A DNA stretch of 64,000 bases from the NCBI GenBank assembly GCA_026005095.1, contig BPKK01000005.1, forward strand, positions 1 to 64,000, written 5' to 3'. How positions within the stretch are numbered: position 1 is the first letter of the stretch; each line of letters begins with the position of its first letter. The stretch comes from Silanimonas sp. (GTDB taxonomy: Bacteria > Pseudomonadota > Gammaproteobacteria > Xanthomonadales > Xanthomonadaceae). A program made the translations under genes and the position numbers. Shown here piece by piece: positions 38,536 to 51,722 of this stretch. Under the pieces are notes generated by a model. That model had not been told where the DNA came from. It saw nothing but the letters and a program-made list of their open reading frames with translations, and searched no databases.

Positions 38536-39834
38536 TCAGCCCTGTTCGCGCGCCACGGCGCGCCAGCCGATGTCGTTGCGGTGCCGTTCGTTCGCCCAGT
38601 GGATCTTCGCCACCGCCTCGTAGGCCCGGCGCTGCGCCTCGGCGATACCTGCGCCCCTGGCACAGACGCAGAGCACACGGCCACCGCTCGTCTTCACCCC
38701 CTCGTCGTCCCGCACGGTGCCGGCATGGAAGACCTTGGCGAAGGCCGGCACGGCATCGAGGCCGTGGATCACATCACCGGTGATCGGGGTCTCCGGATAG
38801 GGCCTGGCGGCCATGACCACGCCCAGCGCAGCCTCGGCCGACCAGCGGGCCTGCACCGTATCGAGCCGGCCGTCGATGGCGGCCTCGAGGAGATCGACGA
38901 GGTCGGAGTCGAGTCGCAGCATCACCGGCTGGGTCTCCGGGTCGCCGAAGCGCACATTGAACTCGATCACCCGCGGCGCACCCTGGGCGTCGATCATCAG
39001 CCCGGCATAGAGGAAGCCGGTGAAGGGAATGCCGTCGGCCGCCATACCGCGCACCGTGGGATCGACGATCTCGCGCATCACCCGGGCATGCACCTCGGGC
39101 GTCACGACCGGAGCGGGCGAGTAGGCGCCCATGCCGCCGGTATTCGGGCCGGTATCTCCATCGCCCACGCGCTTGTGGTCCTGGCTGGTGGCCATCGGCA
39201 GCGCGTGCATGCCATCCACCATCGAGATGAAGCTCGCCTCCTCGCCCTCCAGGAAATCCTCGATGACCACGCGAGCGCCGGCGCTACCGAAAGCATTGCC
39301 GGCCAGCATGTCGCGCACGGCCGCTTCGGCCTCGGCCACGCTTGCCGCCACGATCACGCCCTTGCCGGCGGCGAGGCCGTCGGCCTTCACCACGATCCTA
39401 GGGTCATTCAATTCAGTAGTGCGGGCGCGGATGTAGGCGCAGGCCGCCTCGACCTCGGTGAACACCTCGTAGCCTGCCGTGGGAATGCCGTGGCGCTTGA
39501 GGAACGCCTTGGCGAAGGCCTTGCTACCCTCGAGCTGCGCGGCCTTGGCCGTGGGGCCAAAGATGCGCTGCCCGGCGGCGCGGAAGCGGTCGACTACGCC
39601 GGCCACCAGCGGGGCCTCGGGGCCGACCACGGTGAGGGCCACGCCCTCGCGCTGCGCCAGCGCCAGCAGGCCCTCGAGATCGATGGCCTTCACGTCCACG
39701 TTCCGGCACTTCGGCTCGGCGGCCGTGCCGGCATTGCCAGGAGCAACGAGCACCTCCGAGACACGCGGGCTCTGGGCAAGCTTCCAGGCCAGGGCATGCT
39801 CGCGGCCCCCATTGCCGATCACCAAGACTTTCAC
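38536..39834 (-). CDS. purD: Phosphoribosylamine-glycine ligase
   Basis: 432 residues. The ATP-grasp enzyme that joins glycine to 5-phosphoribosylamine in de novo purine synthesis. The start MKVLVIGNGGREHALAWKLAQSP, the ATP-binding VVKADGLAAGKGVIVA and the GARS signature RFGDPETQPVMLRL are all intact. It follows purH by 70 bases on the same strand, so the pair purH-purD is probably one transcript, as is usual in gammaproteobacteria. Confidence 0.98.
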   Translation of the reverse strand: MKVLVIGNGGREHALAWKLAQSPRVSEVLVAPGNAGTAAEPKCRNVDVKAIDLEGLLALAQREGVALTVVGPEAPLVAGVVDRFRAAGQRIFGPTAKAAQLEGSKAFAKAFLKRHGIPTAGYEVFTEVEAACAYIRARTTELNDPRIVVKADGLAAGKGVIVAASVAEAEAAVRDMLAGNAFGSAGARVVIEDFLEGEEASFISMVDGMHALPMATSQDHKRVGDGDTGPNTGGMGAYSPAPVVTPEVHARVMREIVDPTVRGMAADGIPFTGFLYAGLMIDAQGAPRVIEFNVRFGDPETQPVMLRLDSDLVDLLEAAIDGRLDTVQARWSAEAALGVVMAARPYPETPITGDVIHGLDAVPAFAKVFHAGTVRDDEGVKTSGGRVLCVCARGAGIAEAQRRAYEAVAKIHWANERHRNDIGWRAVAREQG

Positions 39835-39904
39835 CGGAAAACCTCCATCTCGCGGGCAGTTACGGCGCGGCCCGCGGGACGCGGGCGCAATCGGGATTCC
39901 GCCT

Positions 39905-41476
<1,572 letters not shown>

Positions 41477-41513
41477 GCGCGCTCCCTCGCCCCTCGCGGG
41501 CGGAAAGCGGCGG

Positions 41514-41519
41514 ATTATA
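41514..41519 (-). promoter_or_regulatory. Putative -10 element of purH
   Basis: A perfect TATAAT on the minus strand, 37 bases before the purH ATG and overlapping no gene. At 17-bp spacing the -35 region (GGGCCG) is poor, so an activator or extended contact may be needed. No PurR-type palindrome was recognised. Confidence 0.45.
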
Positions 41520-41543
41520 CGGGGAGGCCGCCGGCGCGGCCCG

Positions 41544-42416
41544 TCAGCCGACGAAGCCAGCCACCACGAACAGGGCCAGCACACCCATCCAGATCACCAG
41601 GATGCGCCAGACCAGGCTCATCGCATCGCGCAGCTCGAGCAGGGCCGGGGCCTGGGCCGGACCATCGGCGGCGTAGGCGTCCTCCTCCGCCAGTTCCACC
41701 GCCACGCTGGCGCGGGCAGCGGCCTCGAGATGGCCGAGGCCGAGGCGGATGCCCTCGGCATGCCACTGCCGCCAGGCGCCGATCACGGCGTCGAAATCCG
41801 CGGCCAGGGCCAGGGTCAGGGTCATCAGCTGGGCCACCGGCCAGTCGAGCAGGGCGAGCAGGGTGGCCGCCGTCCCGCCCTGCGCCTGCGGCAGGCGCTC
41901 GCGCGCCGCGCCCTGCGCCGAAAGCGCCACGAGGCGGTAGCCCACGGCCCCCACCGGGCCCAGCAGCAGGAACCAGAACAGCGGGCCGAACCAGCGCCAC
42001 AGGGCGCAACGGAACACCGCCTCCACCAGCGGCCCGCCTTCCACCGACACCGCCCCGTGCTGCGGGAACAGCGGGCGCGCGACCTCGCGCCGGGCCTCCA
42101 GGCCCTCGGCCGCCACCACGGCCTCGACATCGAGGTCGAGGTCCCGCGGCCCCCAGGCATAGAACAGGGCCGCTACCCCCAGCAGCAGGCCGAACAGGCC
42201 ATAGGCCCAACCCGCCCAGCCCCATTGCAGCAGGCCGAGCACGGCAAGCGGCAACAGAAGACCGAGCGGCAGGGCAAGGCCGCGCAGGGCCGCGCCCTCG
42301 CGCCCCAGCCAGCCGAGCCAGGCCACGAACCAGTCGTACTGGCGCAGCCCGGCGAGCGGCCGGACGAAGTGGCCGAGCAGCAAGACGAGGATGACGGCGA
42401 CGAGGGTGGTGGCCAT
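41544..42416 (-). CDS. ampE: Regulatory signalling modulator protein AmpE
   Basis: 290 residues from the ATG at 42416; the first 16 residues of the track ORF are dropped. About four membrane segments: [20 protein letters not shown], a Leu-rich pair after it, [23 protein letters not shown], and the final [21 protein letters not shown]. This layout and RLVALSAQG fit AmpE/CobD-like proteins, classically linked to beta-lactamase regulation with AmpD. ampD is not adjacent. It sits 28 bases after nudC on the same strand. Confidence 0.82.
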   Translation of the reverse strand: MATTLVAVILVLLLGHFVRPLAGLRQYDWFVAWLGWLGREGAALRGLALPLGLLLPLAVLGLLQWGWAGWAYGLFGLLLGVAALFYAWGPRDLDLDVEAVVAAEGLEARREVARPLFPQHGAVSVEGGPLVEAVFRCALWRWFGPLFWFLLLGPVGAVGYRLVALSAQGAARERLPQAQGGTAATLLALLDWPVAQLMTLTLALAADFDAVIGAWRQWHAEGIRLGLGHLEAAARASVAVELAEEDAYAADGPAQAPALLELRDAMSLVWRILVIWMGVLALFVVAGFVG

Positions 42417-42444
42417 GGGCAGCGGGCGAGAATCGACCCCCAGT

Positions 42445-43341
42445 CTAGCCTGAGGCCCTGGCATGCCAGGCCTCGATCAGTGCCCGGGCGATCGACAGAC
42501 GCGGCGAGAAGGCAATCGGCGGCGGCTCCCCAGCGGCCGGGACATCACTGGCGGCGAGCCCGGCCGCTACTTCTTCGCGGCTGAACCAGCGGGCGTCCTC
42601 CAGTTCCTCCCCTACCACGGGATCGGGCGCGTCCAGCGCCGCCTCGGCAAAGCAGCCCAGCATCAGGGCCGAAGGAAAGGGCCAGGGCTGGGCCGCGGCG
42701 AAGCGCACCTGCTGCACCCGCACGCCGGTTTCCTCGAACACCTCGCGAGCCACCGCCTGCGAGAGCGATTCCCCCGGCTCGATGAAACCGGCGATCACCG
42801 ACCAGCGGCCGGCCGGCCAACGCGCCTGCCGCCCCAGCAGCAGGCGCTCGCCGGAGGACACGGCCACGATCACGGCAGGATCGGTGCGCGGGTAGGCCTC
42901 GAGACCGCAGGCCGGGCAGCGCACCGACCACCCCCCCTGGCGCCGTTCCACCTGGGCGCCGCAGGCCCCGCAGTGGCGGGCGCGACGCTGCCAGTTCAGC
43001 ACCCCGGCGGCAGTGGCGAACAGACTGGCCTCGCGTCCTGGCCAGCGCATGCCGGCCTCGCGCAGGTCGCAGGCCGGGCGGCCTTCGGCCCGCTCCTCGA
43101 GGGCAAAGCAGGGGGTATCGCCGGCCATGCCGAGGAACAGCGCCGCCCGGGGCCGCTCGCCGCGCAGCGCAGCGCCCAACGGCCAGGCCGAGAGCTCGCC
43201 CGGAACCAGGGCCCGCGACTCGCCGTCCAGCAGCAGCACCCGGGCCCGCGGCCAGAGGGCATCCAGCGCCTCCTCCGCGTCGCGCAGGTGGCCGGCGCGG
43301 TCGAAGCCGCCCTCGGTGAAGGCGAAGCCGGAAAGGCTCAC
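42445..43341 (-). CDS. nudC: NAD(+) diphosphatase NudC
   Basis: 298 residues, GTG start at 43341 overlapping the erpA stop as GTGA. The N-terminal domain is diverged; a zinc ribbon (HCGACGAQ…CPACG, near residues 118-145) follows. The Nudix box [23 protein letters not shown] lies near residue 187, with the NudC-specific downstream SQPWPFP-like segment present as [11 protein letters not shown]. It cleaves NADH and removes NAD caps from RNA. Coupled to erpA and followed by ampE. Confidence 0.94.
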   Translation of the reverse strand: MSLSGFAFTEGGFDRAGHLRDAEEALDALWPRARVLLLDGESRALVPGELSAWPLGAALRGERPRAALFLGMAGDTPCFALEERAEGRPACDLREAGMRWPGREASLFATAAGVLNWQRRARHCGACGAQVERRQGGWSVRCPACGLEAYPRTDPAVIVAVSSGERLLLGRQARWPAGRWSVIAGFIEPGESLSQAVAREVFEETGVRVQQVRFAAAQPWPFPSALMLGCFAEAALDAPDPVVGEELEDARWFSREEVAAGLAASDVPAAGEPPPIAFSPRLSIARALIEAWHARASG

Positions 43342-43703
43342 ACCGAGAAGCTGCTGCCGCAGCCGCAGGTGGTCTTGGCGTTCGGATTGCGGATCACGAA
43401 CTGCGAACCGGCGAGGCTCTCGCGGTAATCCACCTCGGCCCCCATCAGGTACTGCAGGCTTAAGGGATCGACCAGCAGCGTCACGCCATCGCGCTCGACT
43501 GCCACGTCATCCTCGCCGCGCTCCTCGTCGAACTCGAACCCGTACTGGAAGCCCGAGCAACCGCCACCGGTGATGAACACCCGCAGCTTGAGCGCCGGAT
43601 TGCCCTCGTCGGCGATCAGGGCCGCCACCTTGCGCGCCGCCGCCTCGGTGAACACGAGCGGGGCATCGAGGTCTCGGTAGCTGGGCGTGGCGGTCGCGGT
43701 CAT
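43338..43703 (-). CDS. erpA: Iron-sulfur cluster insertion protein ErpA
   Basis: 121 residues of the A-type carrier family. The three cluster-binding cysteines are in [16 protein letters not shown] and the C-terminal [11 protein letters not shown]. It delivers [Fe-S] clusters to apoproteins such as those of isoprenoid synthesis. ATG at 43703. The stop overlaps the nudC GTG by four bases. AcnD, encoded in the same window, is an Fe-S enzyme that could be a client. Confidence 0.96.
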   Translation of the reverse strand: MTATATPSYRDLDAPLVFTEAAARKVAALIADEGNPALKLRVFITGGGCSGFQYGFEFDEERGEDDVAVERDGVTLLVDPLSLQYLMGAEVDYRESLAGSQFVIRNPNAKTTCGCGSSFSV

Positions 43704-43763
43704 ATCGGGAAGGTGGCGTCGCAGGGGCCAGGATTCAACCGGGCGAGTGCAACAGATCCGGCG

Positions 43764-44231
43764 TCAGGCCGGCGTCGCCTCGCGCTCCCCGGTGCTGCGC
43801 GGCGAGGGGCTGGCAGTCTTGCGCCCCCCCGCAGTGGCCGGGGCGCCACTCGAGGCCGCTGCGAGGTGCACCAGCTTGCCGCTCACCTCAGCCCCGGCCG
43901 CCATCTCCACCACCGTGTAATGCAGGTCGCCCTCCACCCGCGCCTCCGGGCCGAGTTCGAGGCGCTCGCCGGCATGCACCGTGCCCTTCACCCGGCCGTT
44001 GATGATGATCACCGGAGCGCGCAGTTCGCCTTCGACCACGCCGCGGGGGGCGACGGTGATCGTGGCCGCGGCTCCGTCCTCGGCCACGGCCTTGCCGACC
44101 AGGCGGCCCTCGACGTAGAGACCGCCCGAGAAGCGCAACTCGCCGCTCAGCACCACCGGGTGGCCGATCAGGGTGTCCACGCAGGCGCCGCTGCGTTGCG
44201 CACGGCCCTTGCCGTCGCCGAAAAAGCTCAT
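43764..44231 (-). CDS. Bactofilin (polymer-forming cytoskeletal protein)
   Basis: 155 residues. The central DUF583 beta-helix has regularly spaced Gly/Val repeats: DTLIGHPVVLSGELRFSGGLYVEGRLVGKA, then GVVEGELRAPVIIINGRVKGTVHAGERLELG. It is flanked by a short polar N-terminus and a Pro/Ser-rich C-terminal tail. Bactofilins polymerise without nucleotide on the inner membrane and help place wall-modifying or stalk proteins. The start codon overlaps the upstream gene by four bases, so the two are translationally coupled. Confidence 0.94.
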   Translation of the reverse strand: MSFFGDGKGRAQRSGACVDTLIGHPVVLSGELRFSGGLYVEGRLVGKAVAEDGAAATITVAPRGVVEGELRAPVIIINGRVKGTVHAGERLELGPEARVEGDLHYTVVEMAAGAEVSGKLVHLAAASSGAPATAGGRKTASPSPRSTGEREATPA

Positions 44232-44959
44232 GGTGTTCCTCCTTGGGGGGTGGGCCAGGGCACCCGGGCCTCGACCACGCCGCCCGGCGCGTCGAGGGTG
44301 ACCCGCACGCGCTGCGGCGTGAAGCCCTCGGGCAACACGATACTCCCCTCGAGTTTCTGGAAGTAGCGGAAGGAATACTCTTGCCCCGGCGCCAGCTCGG
44401 CCGGTACCAGAGAGGGCCAGTCGAGGGTGGTGAGCGCGCCGCCGGCCACCCCCTCGACGGCAAAGCGCATCCGTCCGCGGCTGATCGTGCCGCGGTTGAG
44501 GTTCTGGGTGAGTGTGAGGGTGTAGCGCCAGCTGCCGCCGGCCTCGCGCTGGAACTCGGCGGCATGCACCGAGAGGCCACGACGCTGGCCGGTAGCGCCC
44601 ACCAGCCGCTCGTAGAACTCCACGTCGGCGCGCAGAGCCGCGATCTCCTCGTCGCGCTCGGCCAGGGTCTGCTGCAACTCGATGTTGGCCGCGCGGCTCA
44701 CCTGGTCGGAGCGGCGCAGGTTCGCCGCCTCCTGGGCCAGCGTCTCGAGCCGGGCCGCGGTCTCGGCATGCTCACTGCGCAGGGCGGCATGCTCGGCGCG
44801 CAGTTCGACGAGCGCCGGCTCGGCCCGCCAAGCCATGAAGGCCCAAAGCAGCAACAGGCTCGCCGGCCAGCCGATCCGCACCGCCCAGCGGCGCCGACGG
44901 TCGGAGGCACGGCGCGGCACCACCATGAAGCCTCGGTCGTCGGGGCGGGGGTTGTTCAC
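44228..44959 (-). CDS. DUF6776-like membrane-anchored coiled-coil protein
   Basis: 243 residues, GTG start at 44959. A basic cytoplasmic N-terminus, one membrane helix (IGWPASLLLLWAFMAWRA, about residues 29-46), a Glu/Ala/Arg coiled coil (about 50-115), then a periplasmic beta-rich domain (SWRYTLTLTQNLNRGTISRGRMRFAVEG… YSFRYFQKLEGSIVLPEGFTPQRVRV). This layout with a bactofilin gene overlapping its end matches the DUF6776 neighbourhood of gammaproteobacteria. It may connect bactofilin filaments to the envelope; that is inference. Confidence 0.8.
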   Translation of the reverse strand: MNNPRPDDRGFMVVPRRASDRRRRWAVRIGWPASLLLLWAFMAWRAEPALVELRAEHAALRSEHAETAARLETLAQEAANLRRSDQVSRAANIELQQTLAERDEEIAALRADVEFYERLVGATGQRRGLSVHAAEFQREAGGSWRYTLTLTQNLNRGTISRGRMRFAVEGVAGGALTTLDWPSLVPAELAPGQEYSFRYFQKLEGSIVLPEGFTPQRVRVTLDAPGGVVEARVPWPTPQGGTP

Positions 44960-44989
44960 GTCTCGCGGCGGTCTCGCGGAAGGGCCGCC

Positions 44990-45019
44990 CGGTATAACGG
45001 CCCTTTTCAGGCAGGGTCA
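44990..45019 (-). promoter_or_regulatory. Sigma-70-type promoter of the DUF6776-bactofilin genes
   Basis: TTGACC (-35) and TTATAC (-10) are spaced 17 bases apart on the minus strand, about 30 bases upstream of the GTG at 44959. It is one of the clearer promoters in the window. Confidence 0.6.
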
Positions 45020-45070
45020 AGCCGGCGGGCGCATACTCGCAGCGAGCCAGAGGCCCGTGTGGAGTCCCCC

Positions 45071-45664
45071 ATGCCCGATGCCCCCGTGTTCGCCCTCGGC
45101 CTTGCCCTGGCCTGCCTCGCCGGCGTCCGCGCCTATCTCACCGTGCTCGGCACCGGCATCGCCGCCCTGCTCGGCTGGCTGCCGGCCAGCCCCGAGACGG
45201 CAGTGCTCACCTCCCCCTGGGTGCTCGGCACCGCCGCCGCCCTCGCCGCGGTCGAGTTTGCCGCCGACAAGATCCCCGGCGTCGATTCGGCCTGGGACCT
45301 CGTGAACACCCTGGCCCGCATCCCGGTGGGCGCCTTCCTCGCCTCCGCCGCCTTCAGCCCGGAAGGGGAATGGAGCCTGGCCGCCGCCGTACTGGGCGGG
45401 ACCGCAGCCCTCACCACCCACGCCCTGAAATCCGGCACCCGGGTGGCGATCAATGCCTCGCCCGAGCCGCTCTCGAACTGGCTTGCCTCCAGTGCCGAGG
45501 ACGGCCTGGTAGTGGGCGGTCTAGCTCTCGCCCTGGTGGCGCCGGTGCTGGCCCTGGGCCTGATCCTGCTCGCCCTGGCCCTGAGCGGCTGGCTGGGCTG
45601 GCGGCTGCTGCACCGATTCACCTCACGTCGACGAAGAAAACCGTTAGCCCCGTCACAAGTGTGA
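45071..45664 (+). CDS. DUF4126 membrane protein
   Basis: 197 residues from the ATG at 45071, with GGAG upstream; the 473-residue track ORF begins inside the opposite-strand gene. About four hydrophobic segments with FAADKIPGVDSAWDLVNTLARIPVGAFLASAAF, the central block of DUF4126 proteins, and a Gly-rich AAVLGGTAALTTHALKSGTRVAIN. The C-terminus is basic (RFTSRRRRK). Function unknown. It is divergent from the DUF6776 gene. Confidence 0.88.
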   Translation: MPDAPVFALGLALACLAGVRAYLTVLGTGIAALLGWLPASPETAVLTSPWVLGTAAALAAVEFAADKIPGVDSAWDLVNTLARIPVGAFLASAAFSPEGEWSLAAAVLGGTAALTTHALKSGTRVAINASPEPLSNWLASSAEDGLVVGGLALALVAPVLALGLILLALALSGWLGWRLLHRFTSRRRRKPLAPSQV

Positions 45665-45701
45665 ACTTTTTTGAACCGTCGCTCCGGCGGCGACAGCAGA
45701 C

Positions 45702-48329
45702 GTGAGAATGCGGCGCCCCCCCGAGATGCCGCCGCCCGTGACCCTTGCCGCCACCCTTCAGACCGGCCAGCTCACCGCCGAAGACCTGACGCCCCTGCTG
45801 CGCCAGCGCTGCCGGCGCATGGAGCGGCGCGTGCGCGGGGCCCGGCGCAGCGGCTGGGACATCAATGCCGTGGCCCAGCTGCGCGAGGAACTCGGCCCGC
45901 TGGCCCAGGGCCTGCACGCCCTAGGCCAGGCCCCGGCGGTCAGCACCGTGCTCGCGCTCGCCGATACGCTCGCCGTGCCGCTAGAGGCCCAGGTCCTGCC
46001 CGACCCGGTGCTGGGCGCCCGCCTGAGCGCCCTCATCGAATCGCTGATCGAACAGCTGCCAGCGGGCGGCGAGGGCGAGGGTGCCCGGCACTATGCCCTG
46101 ATCCCCCACCCGCCCCGCGCCGAGGCGCTGCCGCTCGGCTTCTGGCGCCGCTGGGTGGCGGATGCCGCCGCGCCTGAACGGGTACCCGCCGCGCCGCGGC
46201 CAGCCCCCGCTCCGGCGCGCCCGGCTACCCCCGAGACGACTACACTCGACGGTCATTTCCTCGGCAATGGATCGCTGGCCATGGGCACGCTGCGGCTCTA
46301 CCTCCTCTCCGACGACGGCCCCGAGGCCGCGGCCCTCGCCGAGCAGCTGCGCAGCCACCAGTTCGAAGTGGATCTGCTCACCAGCATCGACGAGTTGGTG
46401 GAACTCTCCGGCGCCCTGCCCGCCGACGTGGTGCTGATCGACCGTCCGCACGCCGCCGCCATCGAGGTGATCGGCGAGGCGATGAGGCCGATTCGCGCCC
46501 GTGCCAGCCAGCCCATCCGTATGGCCCTGGTCTCCGACACCGACGACGTGATGGCGCGCCTCGCCGCACGCCGCGCCGGTATGGACGCCGTGATCGTGCG
46601 CCCCCACGGCGGCCTCGACATCGCCCACCGCCTGCGCGACCTGTTCAGTACCGGCGAGCCCTCCTACCGCGTGCTGATCGTCGAGGACGACCGCGCCCAG
46701 GCCCTGTTCGCCGAGGGCGTGCTGCGCAATGCCGGGATGGAGACTCGGATCGTGCTCGATGCGCTCGACGTGCTGCCGACGCTCGACAGCTTCCATCCCG
46801 ACCTCATCCTGATGGATTTCCACATGCCGGTGGCCAACGGCATCGAGCTCACGGCCCTGATCCGCGAGCGCGAGGCCTTCGTGCACACGCCGATCGTCTT
46901 CCTCACCGGCGAGCAGGACCAGGAAGTACGCTTCAACGCCCTGGATGCCGGCGGCGACGATTTCCTCACCAAGCCGATCCGTCCCAAGCACCTGATCGCC
47001 AGCGTGCAGGGCCGCATCCGCCGCTTCCGCGACGTGCAGCAGATCCGCGAGCGCGAGGGCACGGCCGCGCCCGCCGCCAGCGTCGACAGCGGCATCGTCG
47101 AACGCGGGCGGATGATGGCGCGCATCGACCAGCTCATCACCGAGGGCCGTGGCCGGGGCGGCGTGGTCTTCCTCGAGATGGAGACCATCGCCAAGCTGCG
47201 CGAACGGCTCGGCCTCAGCCAGTTCGAGCGCCTGCATGTCGAGGCCCTCGACCTGCTGTTGCCACTGGCCGGCGAGCGCCTGGTCTGCCGCTTCGCCGAC
47301 GGCGGCTTTTTGGTGCTCGACGCCAGCCTCGACCCCGAGGAACTGCTGATGCTCGGTGTGCAGCTGCGTGAGGCCCTGGCCGCCCACGAATTCCGCCTCG
47401 GCGACCAGAGCGTGATGACTCCGGCGGTGGCCGGCGTGGCGCCCTTCGCCCCCGAGCTCACCGATGCCGGCGCCCTGCTCAATGCGGTGGAAAAGGTGGC
47501 ACATGGCGCGCGTAAGCGCCCCGACCGTATCGACCTCTACCGTCCGCTGGCCGCCGAGGAGGCTGCCCGCCAGGCCGCCCTGATCGAGGACATGCGCAAG
47601 GCCATGGCCCAAGGCCGGCTCTCGCTGCTCTACCAGCCGATCGTCGCCGTGGCCGGCGGCGAGGAGAGCCGCTACCAGACCCTGCTGCGCCTCGACACCA
47701 GCAGCGGCAGGCGGATGACCGCAGCCGAGGTCATTCCCGCCGCCGAGCGTTCCGGCTTCATCGTCGAGATCGACCGCTGGGTGATGCGCGAGGCCATCGC
47801 CCGCATCGCCAAGGCCCGCGCTGGCGGCACTCGCATGACCCTGTTCGTCACCCAGTCGCCCTACACCCTGGCCCATGGCGGCCAGGCCGAGTGGCTGCGC
47901 GGCGAACTGCGCGCGCTGGACGTGCCAGGCAGCGCTCTCGTGATCGAGTTGCGGCTCGCCGATGCCAGCGTGCACACCGGCACCCTGCGCGAGTTCTGCT
48001 CGGCCATGGTGGCCGACGGCGTGCAGTTCTGCCTCTCGCAGTTCGAGCCGGGCCCCGAGGTCGAGTCGATCCTGGAGCAGCTGCCACTATCCCTGATCAA
48101 GCTGGCCGGCAAATACAGCACTGGGGCACTCTCCACCGCGGTGCGCGACGAGCTCCGGGTGATCATCGATCGCGCCCACCGTCGCAGCCTCGAGGTGATC
48201 GGCCATGGCGTCGAGGACCCGCAGGCCGCCGCCACGCTGTGGATGAGCGGCGTCGATTTCGTCCAAGGCAATCTCGTACAGCAGGCCGCCGACGGCCTCG
48301 ACTTCGATTTCAACCAGGCGATCCTCTGA
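45702..48329 (+). CDS. Response regulator with degenerate GGDEF and EAL domains (Filp/FimX-like)
   Basis: 875 residues. Order: an Ala-rich helical N-terminus; a receiver-like domain without a proper phospho-acceptor site (about 195-300, LYLLSDDGPEAAALAEQL); an intact receiver (about 322-440; VLIVEDD, LILMDFHMP, FLTGE, TKPI); a GGDEF relic (about 465-610); and an EAL relic (about 620-873). The EAL domain keeps YQPIV, but EAL is QTL, DDFG is SQFE and the AEGVE Glu is replaced (GHGVED), so phosphodiesterase activity should be lost. It may bind c-di-GMP as an effector, as FimX and Filp do. It ends three bases before the hybrid kinase gene. Confidence 0.88.
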   Translation: MRMRRPPEMPPPVTLAATLQTGQLTAEDLTPLLRQRCRRMERRVRGARRSGWDINAVAQLREELGPLAQGLHALGQAPAVSTVLALADTLAVPLEAQVLPDPVLGARLSALIESLIEQLPAGGEGEGARHYALIPHPPRAEALPLGFWRRWVADAAAPERVPAAPRPAPAPARPATPETTTLDGHFLGNGSLAMGTLRLYLLSDDGPEAAALAEQLRSHQFEVDLLTSIDELVELSGALPADVVLIDRPHAAAIEVIGEAMRPIRARASQPIRMALVSDTDDVMARLAARRAGMDAVIVRPHGGLDIAHRLRDLFSTGEPSYRVLIVEDDRAQALFAEGVLRNAGMETRIVLDALDVLPTLDSFHPDLILMDFHMPVANGIELTALIREREAFVHTPIVFLTGEQDQEVRFNALDAGGDDFLTKPIRPKHLIASVQGRIRRFRDVQQIREREGTAAPAASVDSGIVERGRMMARIDQLITEGRGRGGVVFLEMETIAKLRERLGLSQFERLHVEALDLLLPLAGERLVCRFADGGFLVLDASLDPEELLMLGVQLREALAAHEFRLGDQSVMTPAVAGVAPFAPELTDAGALLNAVEKVAHGARKRPDRIDLYRPLAAEEAARQAALIEDMRKAMAQGRLSLLYQPIVAVAGGEESRYQTLLRLDTSSGRRMTAAEVIPAAERSGFIVEIDRWVMREAIARIAKARAGGTRMTLFVTQSPYTLAHGGQAEWLRGELRALDVPGSALVIELRLADASVHTGTLREFCSAMVADGVQFCLSQFEPGPEVESILEQLPLSLIKLAGKYSTGALSTAVRDELRVIIDRAHRRSLEVIGHGVEDPQAAATLWMSGVDFVQGNLVQQAADGLDFDFNQAIL

Positions 48330-48331
48330 AC

Positions 48332-50779
<2,448 letters not shown>

Positions 50780-50785
50780 AACGCC

Positions 50786-50809
50786 GACGGCCGGGTCGCC
50801 CCGGCCGTC
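50786..50809. terminator. Inverted repeat between convergent kinase and bfr genes
   Basis: Perfect 10-bp stem GACGGCCGGG / CCCGGCCGTC with a 4-base loop. There is no T-tract, so it is probably a shared transcription barrier rather than a textbook terminator. Confidence 0.45.
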
Positions 50810-50837
50810 GTCGCGCACCCGCCATCGTGGCAGGACC

Positions 50838-51311
50838 TCAGTCCTTCGATAGCGTGCTCTGCAGGTAGGGGCCCTCGCCCAGGCGCTGGATCAGGTCGAG
50901 CTGCGTTTCCAGCCAATCCACGTGTTCCTCCTCGGAGGCAAGGATCTTGGCGAAGAGATCACGGCTCACGTAATCCCCCACCGACTCCGCATGGGCGATC
51001 GCCGTCTTCAGATCGGGGATGGCCATCTGCTCGAGCTTGAGATCGCATTCGAACACTTCCTTCGGCGTCTCACCGATCATCAGCTTGCCGAGGTTCTGCA
51101 GGTTCGGCAGGCCCTCGAGGAAGAGGATCCGCTCGATCACCCAGTCGGCGTGCTTCATCTCGTCGATCGACTCGTGGTACTCGTGCTCGCCGAGTTCCTT
51201 GAAGCCCCAGTTCTTCAGCATGCGGGCATGCAGAAAGTACTGGTTGATGGCGGTGAGTTCGTTGTAGAGCACCTTGTTGAGGTGCTGGATGACTTTAGGA
51301 TCGCCCTTCAT
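50838..51311 (-). CDS. bfr: Bacterioferritin
   Basis: 157 residues from the ATG at 51311 ([28 protein letters not shown]); the ten extra track residues are not conserved. The ferroxidase ligands are present: Glu in [12 protein letters not shown], the [15 protein letters not shown] block with E-x-x-H, and [13 protein letters not shown]. The haem-binding Met at the dimer interface is in MKHADW or close by. It stores iron as a 24-mer. bfd, which releases that iron, lies upstream on the same strand after a 125-base gap. Confidence 0.97.
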   Translation of the reverse strand: MKGDPKVIQHLNKVLYNELTAINQYFLHARMLKNWGFKELGEHEYHESIDEMKHADWVIERILFLEGLPNLQNLGKLMIGETPKEVFECDLKLEQMAIPDLKTAIAHAESVGDYVSRDLFAKILASEEEHVDWLETQLDLIQRLGEGPYLQSTLSKD

Positions 51312-51436
51312 GGCCGGCCTCCTGTGAATGTAGCGGGCCAAGCCTAGCGGAACGGGGCGAGTGCTGCCGGAATACGAATGCGTGCGCGTTGCGCTGCCGG
51401 AAATGGAAAGGCGTGAAGAGCGCGGGCCGCCCCGCC

Positions 51437-51634
51437 TCAGGCGGCGACGGGCAGGCCGAGCGGCCGCGCTCTGGCCTGCTCAAGGGCCTCGAGAGCGTAC
51501 TCGCGGCAGCAGCCGCAGGTGCTGCCGCAGCCGGTGCGCGCCGCCAGGGCCTCGAGGCTGTCGCAGCCCTCCTCGACGGCACGCTGGATATCGCGCTCGG
51601 TCACCCCGTTGCAGACACAGACGTACACGGCCAC
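51437..51634 (-). CDS. bfd: Bacterioferritin-associated ferredoxin
   Basis: 65 residues, GTG start at 51634. BFD-type [2Fe-2S] domain: [40 protein letters not shown] provides the C-x-C and the later C-x2-C type ligands. It docks on bacterioferritin and reduces its core to mobilise iron. It has a strong promoter overlapped by a Fur-like palindrome immediately upstream, so it is probably expressed under iron starvation. Confidence 0.93.
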   Translation of the reverse strand: MAVYVCVCNGVTERDIQRAVEEGCDSLEALAARTGCGSTCGCCREYALEALEQARARPLGLPVAA

Positions 51635-51643
51635 TCACCCAGA

Positions 51644-51662
51644 AATACGAACAGTTCGCATT
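51644..51662. promoter_or_regulatory. Fur-box-like 19-bp palindrome upstream of bfd
   Basis: AATACGAAC-A-GTTCGCATT is a 9-1-9 palindrome with one mismatch. Read on the minus strand it agrees with a typical Fur 19-mer (AATGAGAATCATTCTCATT) at 13 of 19 positions. It overlaps the bfd -10 element, consistent with repression when iron is replete. Confidence 0.6.
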
Positions 51663-51688
51663 ACAAGATGCTGCCGGGCGGCTGTCAA
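51660..51688 (-). promoter_or_regulatory. Sigma-70 promoter of bfd
   Basis: TTGACA and TGTAAT separated by exactly 17 bases on the minus strand, with the -10 ending 26 bases before the GTG start of bfd. The -35 is a perfect consensus. Confidence 0.75.
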
Positions 51689-51722
51689 GTCGCCTCTGAC
51701 GGCGGTTCAGACCAGGGCAGGC

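Noticed and set aside
45665-45700. Terminator after the DUF4126 gene (TCACAAGTGTGAACTTTTTT)
   Set aside because: The T-run is present but the stem is only five pairs with a two-base loop, too tight to form a stable hairpin.
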